Source: Streptomyces specialis | Lineage (GTDB): Bacteria > Actinomycetota > Actinomycetes > Streptomycetales > Streptomycetaceae | Reading direction: 5' to 3' | DNA length: 51,255 nucleotides | Assembly (NCBI RefSeq): GCF_001493375.1 | Contig: NZ_LN929760.1 | Location: 1-51,255 of the forward strand | Shown here: positions 34,958-42,102 of the stretch, in pieces | Layout: the number at the start of each line of letters is the position of its first letter | Numbering within the stretch: the stretch's first letter is position 1 | Notes under the pieces: model-generated | What the model was told of the DNA's origin: nothing | Databases searched by the model: none | Seen by the model: the letters and a program-made list of their open reading frames with translations, nothing else | Program-made: the position numbers and the translations under genes

Positions 34958-36369
34958 GCGTCGCCCCCGTCTTCTACGGTCCCATCGGCCGTGCGGTCCG
35001 CAAGGTCGCGCCGTATGTGGAAACCGATCCGCTGGGCATCTACGTCGCCGCCCTCACCCTGTGGTCGGCCGCCATCGGCGGAACGGTGCGGGTCTCCTCC
35101 CGGGGGAACGCCCGCCCCGCGCTGTTGTGGACCTGCCTCGCGGCCGGTACGGGCCGGGGCAAGGGAACGGCGCTGCGGGCCGCACAACACGTCATGCGCC
35201 CGGCCGTGGGCCGGTTCCTGGACACGCACACCACCTCCGGGATCACCTCCGGTGCGTCTCTGGTCAACCACCTTGCCGAACAGGCCGAAGCAACCGCCGA
35301 AATGGAAGCAGGGCGGGACGTGCGGACCCTGGTCATCGAAGAGGAATGGTCGGAAGTTCTGCGGCGGGTGCGACGCGACGCTTCGTTCACGGCCAAGCTG
35401 CGGGCCGCGTGGGACGGGGCGCCGATCCGCAACACGACCAAGGAAGAGGCGCAGTCCGTCGAGGATCCGGCCATGGTGCTGCACACCCACATCACGCCAT
35501 CGGACTGGACCCGCTACATAGGAGCGGTAGAAGCGGCCGGAGGTTCCTACAACCGGATCATGCCGTTCGCGCTCGGCGCGGTTCCCATGCTGGACGACGA
35601 CGCGGTGACACTGCCCAGCATCGACGGCGCCGAAGTGTCGGACGCCTACGGGTGGGCCACCATCCGGCCCCGGACGCTGACTCTTTCCGATGGCGCCCGG
35701 CCGCTGTGGCGAGTCGTGCGGCGCTACACCCGGATCATTGCGGAATCGCTGCCCGAATCGCAGGCCGTGTTCATCGAGCGCACGGCGGAACAGACACTGC
35801 GGGTGGCCGCCTGTCTGGCCGCTTCCGAATGCTCCGAGGTCATCACTCACGAGATGCTGTCGGCCGCGTTCTCACTGGTGCGCCGCAGTGTCCGCAGTGC
35901 CGTAACCCTCACCGGAACCACTCCGGAGGGCAGCAAGGCAACGCGCCCGGTTGTCTCCCTGGCCGACAAGGTGCGTGCCCGGATCGAGATGCACGGCGGC
36001 CGGGCCACCTCCTCTCAGGTGCTGCCCTACGTCAACGCCACGGCCGCTCAGGTCAAGGCACTGCCCGAAATCGTCGTCACCGAGGAACGGAAGGGCATCG
36101 GCCGCCCGGCAGTCGTGTTCACCCTCCGTGAGAACGCTCCCGTTCACCGAGAGTCGAACCGGACTGCTCCCAAGCCTCAGCCGGCCAGCGCGGAGCGTGA
36201 GGAAAACCGTGCCAGCGTGGTACGGATCGATTCGTATCGCCCGACCCCCCACCAGGAACCGGAACCCCGGCCGGAAATCCCGGCCCGCGTGACCATCCGC
36301 CAGCGCCACCAGGCGCCCAGGCCGACCGCAACGCTTCCCAGCGACAACCCTTTCCGCGCTCTGCTGTGA
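34954..36369 (+). CDS. DUF3987-like P-loop protein, probable replication ATPase
   Basis: 471 residues. A P-loop is visible as AAGTGRGKGTAL (~63-74) and a Walker-B-like IEEEWSEVLRRV near residue 130. The arrangement with SGITSGASLVNHLAEQ and ITPSDWTRYIGAVEAAGGSYNRIMPFALG resembles DUF3987-type proteins found beside or fused to primases in phages and plasmids. A C-terminal winged-helix-like part (~330-395) and a disordered basic tail follow. No primase domain is seen in the window, so it may recruit host or helper enzymes. ATG 34954 overlaps the previous stop. Confidence 0.65.
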   Translation: MSVAPVFYGPIGRAVRKVAPYVETDPLGIYVAALTLWSAAIGGTVRVSSRGNARPALLWTCLAAGTGRGKGTALRAAQHVMRPAVGRFLDTHTTSGITSGASLVNHLAEQAEATAEMEAGRDVRTLVIEEEWSEVLRRVRRDASFTAKLRAAWDGAPIRNTTKEEAQSVEDPAMVLHTHITPSDWTRYIGAVEAAGGSYNRIMPFALGAVPMLDDDAVTLPSIDGAEVSDAYGWATIRPRTLTLSDGARPLWRVVRRYTRIIAESLPESQAVFIERTAEQTLRVAACLAASECSEVITHEMLSAAFSLVRRSVRSAVTLTGTTPEGSKATRPVVSLADKVRARIEMHGGRATSSQVLPYVNATAAQVKALPEIVVTEERKGIGRPAVVFTLRENAPVHRESNRTAPKPQPASAEREENRASVVRIDSYRPTPHQEPEPRPEIPARVTIRQRHQAPRPTATLPSDNPFRALL

Positions 36370-36385
36370 CGACGCGGACAGCGAC

Positions 36386-36412
36386 ACGCCCCCGCTTCCT
36401 CGGCGGGGGCGT
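36386..36412 (+). terminator. Terminator after the DUF3987-like gene
   Basis: ACGCCCCCGC, 7-base loop, GCGGGGGCGT, then TCCTTTGTT; 16 bases after the stop. It separates the replication block from the convergent right-hand module. Confidence 0.85.
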
Positions 36413-36435
36413 TCCTTTGTTCGGAGGGAAGAGTG

Positions 36436-37236
36436 CTACGCGCTGCCCAGGTATTCCGCCCAGGACCGGACGGCTGCGGTGAGGGCAGCCCGGTGCGGAA
36501 GCGGGCGGGTCCGCTCCCACGTTTCCCAGGCGCTGCGGACCGTACGAGCGAAGGTGGCCACGGCTTCCGGCGAGGCAGCGCCGAAGGCTGGCACCTGCCG
36601 GGCCATGGTCTCGGCTTCAGCGGGGGCATGACCTGCTGAGATCAGCCGAGGAACAGTGAGCGCGGCATCGGCCCACGCCGGTCCAGGGCACGCAAGTGCC
36701 CAGTCGAGCAGCACCAGTTCCCCATTCGGGGCGACGAGCATGTTGAGTGGTGACATGTCCGTGTGGGCCAGCCCACGCCCCAGTAGTGCGGGAGGCACCT
36801 CAGCGGGCAGGAAGTCGGCGTAACGATCGCTCAATGGTCGCTTTCGCAGCTCCTCGGGCCAAGGAGTCGCAGACACTGCGGTGAGCGTCCGCATCAGTGG
36901 ACCGAGATCCGGCGACCCCGGAGACAGGTTCGGGTGCCGACCCTCCACGTACTCATATCCCGTGAGCAGCCAGCCGTCCGCCTCGACTTCCCAGAGCACG
37001 CCCGGTGCGCATGGCGCGATCCGGGTGACGGCGGCTTCATGGCGGTATACCCACGACTGCGGGTCGGCAACGAGACCACCCTTGACGAACACGCGGCCCT
37101 GTTCGGAATGGACCGTGCACGCGAGTCGGGACATGACTCCGTGCGGCGCTGCCTCGGCCTTCACGACGTGGCCGGTTTGCTGCTCGACGGCGGCCCGCGC
37201 TCCCAACGGCAGGTCGTGCCACTCCGTGCGATCCAC
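36436..37236 (-). CDS. APH-family phosphotransferase of the element
   Basis: 266 residues with the aminoglycoside/choline-kinase fold: Brenner motif HTDMSPLNML (catalytic Asp, Asn) and LVLLDWALA (Mg-binding Asp), preceded by RVFVKGG with the ATP-site lysine. GTG 37236 follows AGGGAG. Substrate cannot be told; most such actinobacterial proteins are not resistance enzymes. It is the last gene of the minus-strand right module, after a terminator-like hairpin, so it may be expressed separately. No other kinase is needed by the element, so this looks like cargo. Confidence 0.75.
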   Translation of the reverse strand: MDRTEWHDLPLGARAAVEQQTGHVVKAEAAPHGVMSRLACTVHSEQGRVFVKGGLVADPQSWVYRHEAAVTRIAPCAPGVLWEVEADGWLLTGYEYVEGRHPNLSPGSPDLGPLMRTLTAVSATPWPEELRKRPLSDRYADFLPAEVPPALLGRGLAHTDMSPLNMLVAPNGELVLLDWALACPGPAWADAALTVPRLISAGHAPAEAETMARQVPAFGAASPEAVATFARTVRSAWETWERTRPLPHRAALTAAVRSWAEYLGSA

Positions 37237-37270
37237 CCGCGCTCTCCCTGGTTGTTCCGGTGCGGCGGGC

Positions 37271-37312
37271 CGGTCCCCGCTCTGCGCACAGCCTGGCACA
37301 GAGCGGGGACCG
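37271..37312 (-). terminator. Hairpin between the phosphotransferase gene and the 157-aa gene
   Basis: CGGTCCCCGCTCTG (37271-37284) pairs perfectly with 37299-37312 across a 14-base loop, just past the stop codon of the upstream gene. The loop is long, so termination may be partial. Confidence 0.6.
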
Positions 37313-37323
37313 ACCGGGAACTG

Positions 37324-37797
37324 TCAGGCGGCCGTGCCGGGGTGGCTCGGGCTGTCGTGGCAGTTCTGGTGGCACTGTGAGCAATTCGCCAGATCCAGCT
37401 CCGGCCAGAACTCGGCGTCGATCTCATACCCGGCGTAGGTGATCGCGTCGAGGGTCCGGGTACGGATGGCCTTACCGCCGCCGTGTTCCTCCTTGTCGAG
37501 GAAACCGGGCTGGTGGTGGATGAACTTGCCGAAGGCCCGATCGCAGAAATCGGCGTACGCCTTCGTGTGGAGCAAGAAGGCATGCCAATAGTCATCCACG
37601 ATCGGGGACGGGCTGAGGGGCTTGTCGCTCGCCGCACAGGCCGCGACGAAGGCAAGCATCTGTCCGACGCCCCGGTCCGCCTTCTCCTCGGTCAGGCCGG
37701 AGAACTTGTCGAGCATGTTGCTCGCGAGGGTGGCCCTGAGTTCGTCACTGATCAGCGTGCGGGCATCGGTCGGCCCGCGCCTGTGGGTGGTTGTCAC
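37324..37797 (-). CDS. Glycine-rich-domain-protein-like unknown with C-terminal Cys motif
   Basis: 157 residues from GTG 37797, which follows AAGGAGG, a near-perfect ribosome site. The central part (IVDDYWHAFLLHTKAYADFC, then FGKFIHHQP) matches my recollection of a family annotated as glycine-rich domain-containing protein-like, with conserved Trp-His and His-His pairs. The C-terminus ends in CSQCHQNCHDS, a compact Cys/His cluster. Function unknown; the cluster could bind metal. It belongs to the minus-strand right module. Confidence 0.65.
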   Translation of the reverse strand: MTTTHRRGPTDARTLISDELRATLASNMLDKFSGLTEEKADRGVGQMLAFVAACAASDKPLSPSPIVDDYWHAFLLHTKAYADFCDRAFGKFIHHQPGFLDKEEHGGGKAIRTRTLDAITYAGYEIDAEFWPELDLANCSQCHQNCHDSPSHPGTAA

Positions 37798-37998
37798 GTC
37801 GTGCCTCCTTGTGAGTGTTCCGGACGTGGCACGCCCGGTGATGCCGCCCGTGGGGCGAGCTGGGCGGCGAACCCATCGCGGGGTGACCACGATGGGAGCG
37901 TGTGTGCGACCCTGACCCGATGCGGTCGCCATGGGTGATGCGAGAGCCGCTCCCCGCCCCGGTTGCCAGGGAGAGGTGCGATCGGGGACGGGAGCCGT

Positions 37999-38442
37999 TC
38001 AGACCGCCGCGTACTGCGGTTCTACTAATCTCCAGTCGGTCGGGAAATCAAGCGAGATCGGCCGGCATGAAAGTGAGTAGTAGACATCCGCATCGCATTG
38101 GCCACACACGTGGTCGGTGCCTCCGGCGGTGATGCTGATATGCCGACCGGCCACCAGCGCGGCCAGTTGCATTTCTTGGTATCGGAAATCCTTCATCCAC
38201 TCGCGGAAGATCCGGCCCGGATTCGGGCTGTTCGACCCGACGCGGACCAGGCTCCTCACGGGGAACGGGGCACGCCCGGGAAGCGGGTCGAGAGCGTCGG
38301 ACAGGCGGCGCGCTTGCTCCCTCAACCACCGCAGCGCCAGACGCGGAGTACCGGCCCGGTAGCCACCGAGCACCCATTCCCCACATGCCTCGGGGCTCCG
38401 GGCCACGACTTCACACCAAAACCCGTCATGAACTGTCGTCAT
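37999..38442 (-). CDS. Unknown element protein with CxxC motif
   Basis: 147 residues from ATG 38442. Seen: a Trp-rich start (FWCEVVARSPEACGEWVLGGYRA), a basic amphipathic middle (LRWLREQARRL), and a C-terminal TDHVCGQCDADVYYSLSC with three cysteines. Not recognised. It overlaps the upstream 79-residue gene by 17 bases, so translation is coupled. A 201-base gap without a visible gene separates it from the next gene downstream. Confidence 0.6.
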   Translation of the reverse strand: MTTVHDGFWCEVVARSPEACGEWVLGGYRAGTPRLALRWLREQARRLSDALDPLPGRAPFPVRSLVRVGSNSPNPGRIFREWMKDFRYQEMQLAALVAGRHISITAGGTDHVCGQCDADVYYSLSCRPISLDFPTDWRLVEPQYAAV

Positions 38443-38665
38443 CGTCCTGGCTCCTGTCCGAGGAGACCCGGCTAGCCGATGCGTAGACCTCACACGCATC
38501 ACTGCTCCTCAGAGACTGGAAGTGTTGGTCGATGCGTGCGCTCAGAGCCTTGTGTCGCTCGCTCAGCTCCCTCAACGTCGGCAACGTTCCGCTACCCGCA
38601 TCGGGTGGCTCTCGCTCGCCGTCGTTGGCTGCCGCGCGTGCTGTCGTCTCCTGATCGGCGGTCAT
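38426..38665 (-). CDS. Small hydrophilic coiled-coil-like protein of the element
   Basis: 79 residues from ATG 38665. A disordered, charged N-terminus (TADQETTARAAANDGERE), then a predicted helix with hydrophobic spacing (LRELSERHKALSARIDQHFQSL, split here as a description of residues ~31-52), and an acidic tail DDDDSS. No family recognised. First gene of the minus-strand module, divergent from the XRE gene across an inverted repeat, so the pair is probably controlled by that regulator. Confidence 0.55.
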   Translation of the reverse strand: MTADQETTARAAANDGEREPPDAGSGTLPTLRELSERHKALSARIDQHFQSLRSSDACEVYASASRVSSDRSQDDDDSS

Positions 38666-38757
38666 GCGTGCTCCGGTCTCTGGGTATGCGGCGTGCCCGC
38701 TGGGCACTGCCTGTACCGATTCCGTCACCAGGACAAGGCAACACACCCTGGATTGGC

Positions 38758-38785
38758 GAGACTTCAGGGCGGATACTGAAGTCTC
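38758..38785. promoter_or_regulatory. Inverted-repeat operator between the minus-strand module and the XRE gene
   Basis: GAGACTTCAG (38758-38767), eight bases, CTGAAGTCTC (38776-38785): perfect 10-bp arms. It lies 50 bases before the XRE start and 93 bases upstream of the divergent gene. Confidence 0.7.
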
Positions 38786-38834
38786 CGGGCGCAGCGGTGC
38801 GCAGAGTTCGAGCCCGTTCCAGGAGGTCAGGGCC

Positions 38835-39671
38835 TTGGACCGATCCCCCACTTCCGATGACTTCAGTCAGCCACCCAACCCCCTTCAGCGCTTCGGCGCC
38901 GATGTCAAGCGCGTCCGCCTGGGACGCAAGCTCACGCAGAAGCGGCTGGGGGAAACCACGGGCTACTCGGAGTCCTACGTGAGTCAGGTGGAGTCGGGGA
39001 CGCTGCGGGCGAGCGAGAAGTTCGCCAAGGGATGCGACAGAACCTTCGGGACGAACGGCCTGTTCGAAGGGCTTCTGAAGCGGATCGATGAAGGCGACCA
39101 TCCGTCGTGGTTCATGCCCTACCTGAACTTGGAACGCCGGGCTTCCCGGATACTCGACTACTCCGCCAATCTCGTCATGGGCATCCTCCAGACGGAGCGC
39201 TACGCACGGGCGGTCTTCCAAGCTGCCCACCCACGGGAAGACGCTGACGTGATCGAAGGCCGGGTTGCCGCGCGGCTCCGGCGACGCGCGATCTTCGAGC
39301 GGCAGAACCCGCCGGAGCTATGGGTGATCTTGCATGAGGGATGCCTGCGGACCATGGTCGGGGGCGCGGATGTGATGGCCGAACAGCTCGACCACTTGGC
39401 GATGGCGGCGATGTCCCCCCAAGTCGATCTCCAGGTGATGCCGTTCTCGGCCGGGGCGACAGCGGAGCACTTGATGCCTTACACGCTGCTCACCTTCGAT
39501 GACGCGGACACGGTTCTCTACTCCGATGGGCCGCGCGGAGGCCGGGTGTACGACTCGGCGCGGACGGTGGCGTGGGGACTGGATAACTATGATCGGCTCA
39601 GGGCCAACGCCCTGTCCCTGGGTAGGTCGCTTGCCCTGATCAAGTCACTGTCGAAGGAGCTTCGAGCATGA
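38835..39671 (+). CDS. XRE-family regulator with DUF5753-type sensor domain
   Basis: 278 residues. N-terminal helix-turn-helix at ~15-65 (KLTQKRLGETTGYSESYVSQVESG), then the long C-terminal domain typical of Streptomyces XRE/DUF397 pairs (ASRILDYSANLVMGILQTERYARAV, LWVILHEGCLRTMVGG, LDHLAMAAMSPQVDLQVMP). TTG 38835 is set by AGGAGG eight bases upstream; the longer frame is not needed. It overlaps the DUF397 gene by ATGA. Such pairs (for example WhiJ-like and AbaA-like loci) control development and antibiotic genes in Streptomyces; here one rides on a mobile element. Confidence 0.88.
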   Translation: MDRSPTSDDFSQPPNPLQRFGADVKRVRLGRKLTQKRLGETTGYSESYVSQVESGTLRASEKFAKGCDRTFGTNGLFEGLLKRIDEGDHPSWFMPYLNLERRASRILDYSANLVMGILQTERYARAVFQAAHPREDADVIEGRVAARLRRRAIFERQNPPELWVILHEGCLRTMVGGADVMAEQLDHLAMAAMSPQVDLQVMPFSAGATAEHLMPYTLLTFDDADTVLYSDGPRGGRVYDSARTVAWGLDNYDRLRANALSLGRSLALIKSLSKELRA

Positions 39672-39889
39672 CCACTGACCTGAACCTCACCGACGCTGAG
39701 TGGATCAAGTCGTCGTACAGCCAGGGTGACGGGGGGCAGTGCGTCGAGTTCTCCACGACCTTCGTCACATCTGGTGTGGTCCCCGTGCGCGACAGCAAGT
39801 CCCCCCACGGCCCGGCCGTGGTCTTCCCTGCCGAGGGCTGGGCGCAGTTCCTTTCCGCCGTGCGGGACGGCGGCCCCCGCGCCGTCTGA
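39668..39889 (+). CDS. DUF397 small protein
   Basis: 73 residues with the DUF397 pattern: TDAEWIKSSYSQGDGGQCVEFS, VPVRDSKSPHGPAVVFPAEGWAQFL. These small proteins are the usual partner of the XRE/DUF5753 regulators and are thought to modulate them. Start ATG 39668 overlaps the XRE stop codon. It is the last gene before the right att region. Confidence 0.9.
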   Translation: MTTDLNLTDAEWIKSSYSQGDGGQCVEFSTTFVTSGVVPVRDSKSPHGPAVVFPAEGWAQFLSAVRDGGPRAV

Positions 39890-39947
39890 GCACCCTACGC
39901 ACCGTTCGTGCGTCCGCCGCTCCGCACTGCTCGGCACCGCTGAGAGC

Positions 39948-39967
39948 CAGCACCGAGTCAGCACGGT
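39948..39967 (+). repeat. Integrase arm-type site, right
   Basis: CAGCACCGAGTCAGCACGGT, 19 of 20 identical to 29030-29049 and in the same orientation, 125 bases inside attR. Confidence 0.7.
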
Positions 39968-40091
39968 ACCCACAAACGGCCGGGCAACAGGCACAAACAG
40001 CCGGATGCCCACCCCACCCACATGGGCTCTGAACTGGCCGTTTGCACTCCTCCGACCAGGCGTGCTAAGGAGCGGCCGTTTCGCTACTGCT

Positions 40092-40113
40092 GACTTCGGT
40101 GTGAACGTCTGAC
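40092..40113 (+). repeat. attR: right 22-bp direct repeat
   Basis: Second copy of the terD 3' end (starts GACTTCGGTGTGAACG), followed by DNA that must originally have been downstream of terD. Confidence 0.93.
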
Positions 40114-40159
40114 CGGACGTCCCACCCGGCCGGACGCCCGGCGTCCGCGCGTGACGGCG

Positions 40160-40199
40160 GAGGACCGGCGGCACCCCGACGGGGGAGCCGCCGGTCCTC
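40160..40199 (+). terminator. Original terD terminator, stranded beyond the element
   Basis: A 13-bp GC-rich stem (GAGGACCGGCGGC, 40160-40172, with 40187-40199) plus inner CCCC/GGGG pairing. It starts 47 bases after attR, where the terD terminator would be in an unoccupied chromosome. Confidence 0.75.
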
Positions 40200-40206
40200 G
40201 CCCGTC

Positions 40207-41002
40207 TCAGCCCCGTTCCCCGTCACCCGCACGCCGAGGGCCGCCGCGAACGACGGCGCCAAATCCAGAAGCTGCCCCGGGGTGATCACCGCCCCCGCCA
40301 GGTCCGCCGCCCCCGGGCGATCTCCAGCCGCCGCGCGCCCCGCAGGTCCACGTCCCGCAGCACCGCGCCGCCGACGTCCGCGCCGCTCGCACCCCTCGAA
40401 GGACACCCGTTCGCACCGCGCGCCCGCCAGGTCCGGCTCCACCGGCACGCGGTCCACGAACGCCACGTCCGTCAGGCACCCCTGACGCGGGTTCGGGAAA
40501 TCCAGCTTTCCGCCGCGCACCAGCACCCTGGTCAGCGTCGCCCCGCCAGGTGCAGCCCGCCCGGCCGGGCGGCCCGCACGTCGACATCGCGCGGCCCGGC
40601 CCCGCCGAGGTCCGTTCCGACGCCGCGCAGGTCGTGTGGGCGGCCCTGGCGATGCCGAAGTCGATCACCTTGGGGCCGTCCGACGCCAGCAGGACGTTCC
40701 CCGGCTTCAGGTCGCGGTGGATCATCCCGGCCGCGTGGATCGACTGGAGCGCCCGCCGCCAGACAGTCGACGAAGCCGGCCCGCCCCAGCCGCGTGGCGT
40801 CCAGCAGGCAGTCGCGCAGCGCGCAGTCCAGGAAGTGCGCCCCCCGCGCGTCGGCCTCCGTCAGATCCAGGCCGGTGAACCCGACCCCGTCGTACTCCGC
40901 CTCCACCGCGAGCCGCCGCCCGCCGCCCTCGAAGGGCCGCGGCCCCGGCGACAGGGTGAGGACCGGCGGCCTGGGCACGTTGACCTCCGCCGCTCCCCGC
41001 AT
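40207..41002 (-). pseudogene. Pentapeptide-repeat protein, frameshifted and containing a kinase-domain fragment
   Basis: From ATG 41002 the frame gives [24 protein letters not shown] and RAGFVDC, classic A(D/N)LXX coils. At ~40760-40640 the sequence switches to a serine/threonine kinase core ([22 protein letters not shown]) in another frame, then returns to [18 protein letters not shown]. Further shifts are needed near 40550, 40385 and 40315 to read [37 protein letters not shown] and [22 protein letters not shown] in one protein. The natural gene is probably intact; the kinase piece and shifts look like assembly error, though a real pseudogene is possible. Confidence 0.75.
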
Positions 41003-41023
41003 GAGCGGCGTCCTCGCGGAAAG

Positions 41024-41054
41024 TTGACCTCAAGTGCCCTTGAAGTCGCAGGGT
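41024..41054 (+). promoter_or_regulatory. SoxR-type promoter of the oxidoreductase gene
   Basis: CCTCAAGTGCCCTTGAAG (41028-41045) matches the SoxR box CCTCAAGTTAACTTGAGG at 14 of 18 positions. It overlaps a TTGACC -35 (41024-41029), with a -10-like CAGGGT 19 bases further, the long spacing typical of MerR-family promoters. Confidence 0.8.
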
Positions 41055-41088
41055 GGTCCCCGTAGGACACGACGCGAGGAGAACCACC

Positions 41089-42102
41089 ATGCACGCCATC
41101 CGCCTGCACGCCTTCGGACCGCCGGAGAACCTGCGCCACGAGGAGGTTCCCGATCCGCACGCCGGCCCCGGGCAGGTCCGGATCGCCGTGACCGCGGCCG
41201 GTGTCCACCTCGTGGACACCGCCCTGCGCGCCGGGCCGGTCGGTGGCCGTTTCCCGACGCCCGAGCTGCCCACCATTCCCGGCCGCGAGGTCGCCGGCAC
41301 CGTGGACGAGGTCGGCGAGGGCACCGACCCGTCGTGGCTGGGCCGCCGCGTCGTCGCGCACCTCGGCATGGTTCCCGGCGGCTACGCCGAACTGGCCGTC
41401 ACCACCCCCGACCACCTCCACCCGCTGCCCGACGGCCTCGGCGAGGACCACGCCATCGCCATGGTCAGCACCGGCCGCATGACCATGGGCATCATCCGCT
41501 TCGCCGACGTCACCGAGGCGGACACCGTTCTCGTCCTGGCCGCCGCCGGCGGCATCGGCGCGCTCCTCGTGCAGTACGCCAAGCTGAAGGGTGCCGTGGT
41601 GATCGGCGCCGCGGGCGGCCCGGCCAAGGCCGACGCCGTACGGGACCTCGGCGCGGACCTCGCCGTCGACTACGACCGGCCGGGCTGGGCCGACCACATC
41701 CGGGCCAAGTACGGCGACCGGCCCGCCACCCTCGCCTTCGAGGGCGTCGGCGGCGACCTCGGCCGCACTGCCATGCGCCTGCTCGCGCCCGGCGGCACCC
41801 ACCTCACGTACGGCTACGCCTCCGCCGGCCCCGGCTCGGGCGAGGCGGCCACGCTGCCGGAGACGGAGCTGGTCGCGCGCGAGATCACCAGCCGCTCGGT
41901 GCTGGGCCCGGCCCTGTTCGACAAGATCGGCGGCCCGGAGAACCTGCGGGTGCTGGAGGAGGAGGCCCTGGCCCACGCCGCCGCCGGCACCCTGGTCCCG
42001 CTGGTCCACCACTTCCCGCTCGCCGACGCCGCCGCGGCCCACCGCGCCCTGGAGAGCCGGGCCACCATCGGCAAGGTCGTCCTCATCCCCCGGCGCGCGT
42101 GA
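41089..42102 (+). CDS. Zinc-binding-type quinone oxidoreductase (MDR family), SoxR-regulated
   Basis: A 337-residue medium-chain NADPH-dependent oxidoreductase: N-terminal GroES-like domain (HAIRLHAFGPPENLRHEEVPDP, GREVAGTVDEVGEG) and a Rossmann domain with the nucleotide loop AAAGGIGALLVQYAKLKGA (~158-176). No catalytic-zinc cysteines, so it is of the quinone-reductase type. ATG 41089 follows GAGGAG. The SoxR box and the gene type match the S. coelicolor SoxR-regulon gene SCO4266, a defence against redox-active metabolites. Its end overlaps the convergent alpha-galactosidase gene by 20 bases. Confidence 0.92.
   Translation: MHAIRLHAFGPPENLRHEEVPDPHAGPGQVRIAVTAAGVHLVDTALRAGPVGGRFPTPELPTIPGREVAGTVDEVGEGTDPSWLGRRVVAHLGMVPGGYAELAVTTPDHLHPLPDGLGEDHAIAMVSTGRMTMGIIRFADVTEADTVLVLAAAGGIGALLVQYAKLKGAVVIGAAGGPAKADAVRDLGADLAVDYDRPGWADHIRAKYGDRPATLAFEGVGGDLGRTAMRLLAPGGTHLTYGYASAGPGSGEAATLPETELVAREITSRSVLGPALFDKIGGPENLRVLEEEALAHAAAGTLVPLVHHFPLADAAAAHRALESRATIGKVVLIPRRA

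Larger units (their letters stand above)
28963..40113. mobile_element. 11.15-kb integrated element, candidate capsid-carrying phage satellite
   Basis: Bounded by perfect 22-bp direct repeats and containing, left to right: integrase and HTH gene (minus), two matching operators, an unknown zinc-ribbon protein, a scaffold-like ORF, a major capsid gene, an AT-rich gap, a frameshifted Lsr2-like gene, a small ORF and a P-loop DUF3987-like protein (plus), a four-gene minus-strand module, and an XRE/DUF397 pair (plus). No portal, terminase, protease, tail, lysis or FtsK-type transfer gene is present. Size and content argue for a satellite or strongly reduced prophage and against a classical actinomycete conjugative element. 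Confidence 0.85.

Noticed and set aside
36436..37236. APH-family gene as an antibiotic resistance determinant
   Set aside because: Only the general kinase motifs are present. Most members of this fold in Streptomyces act on other substrates, so resistance cannot be claimed.
37324..37797. RiPP precursor reading of the CSQCHQNCHDS tail
   Set aside because: It ends a 157-residue globular-looking protein, there is no leader-like peptide, and no cyclase or YcaO-type enzyme is nearby. A metal-binding tail is simpler.
28963..40113. Element as an actinomycete integrative and conjugative element (pSAM2-like)
   Set aside because: No FtsK/SpoIIIE-type TraB, Spd or KorSA-type genes were seen, whereas a phage capsid gene is present.
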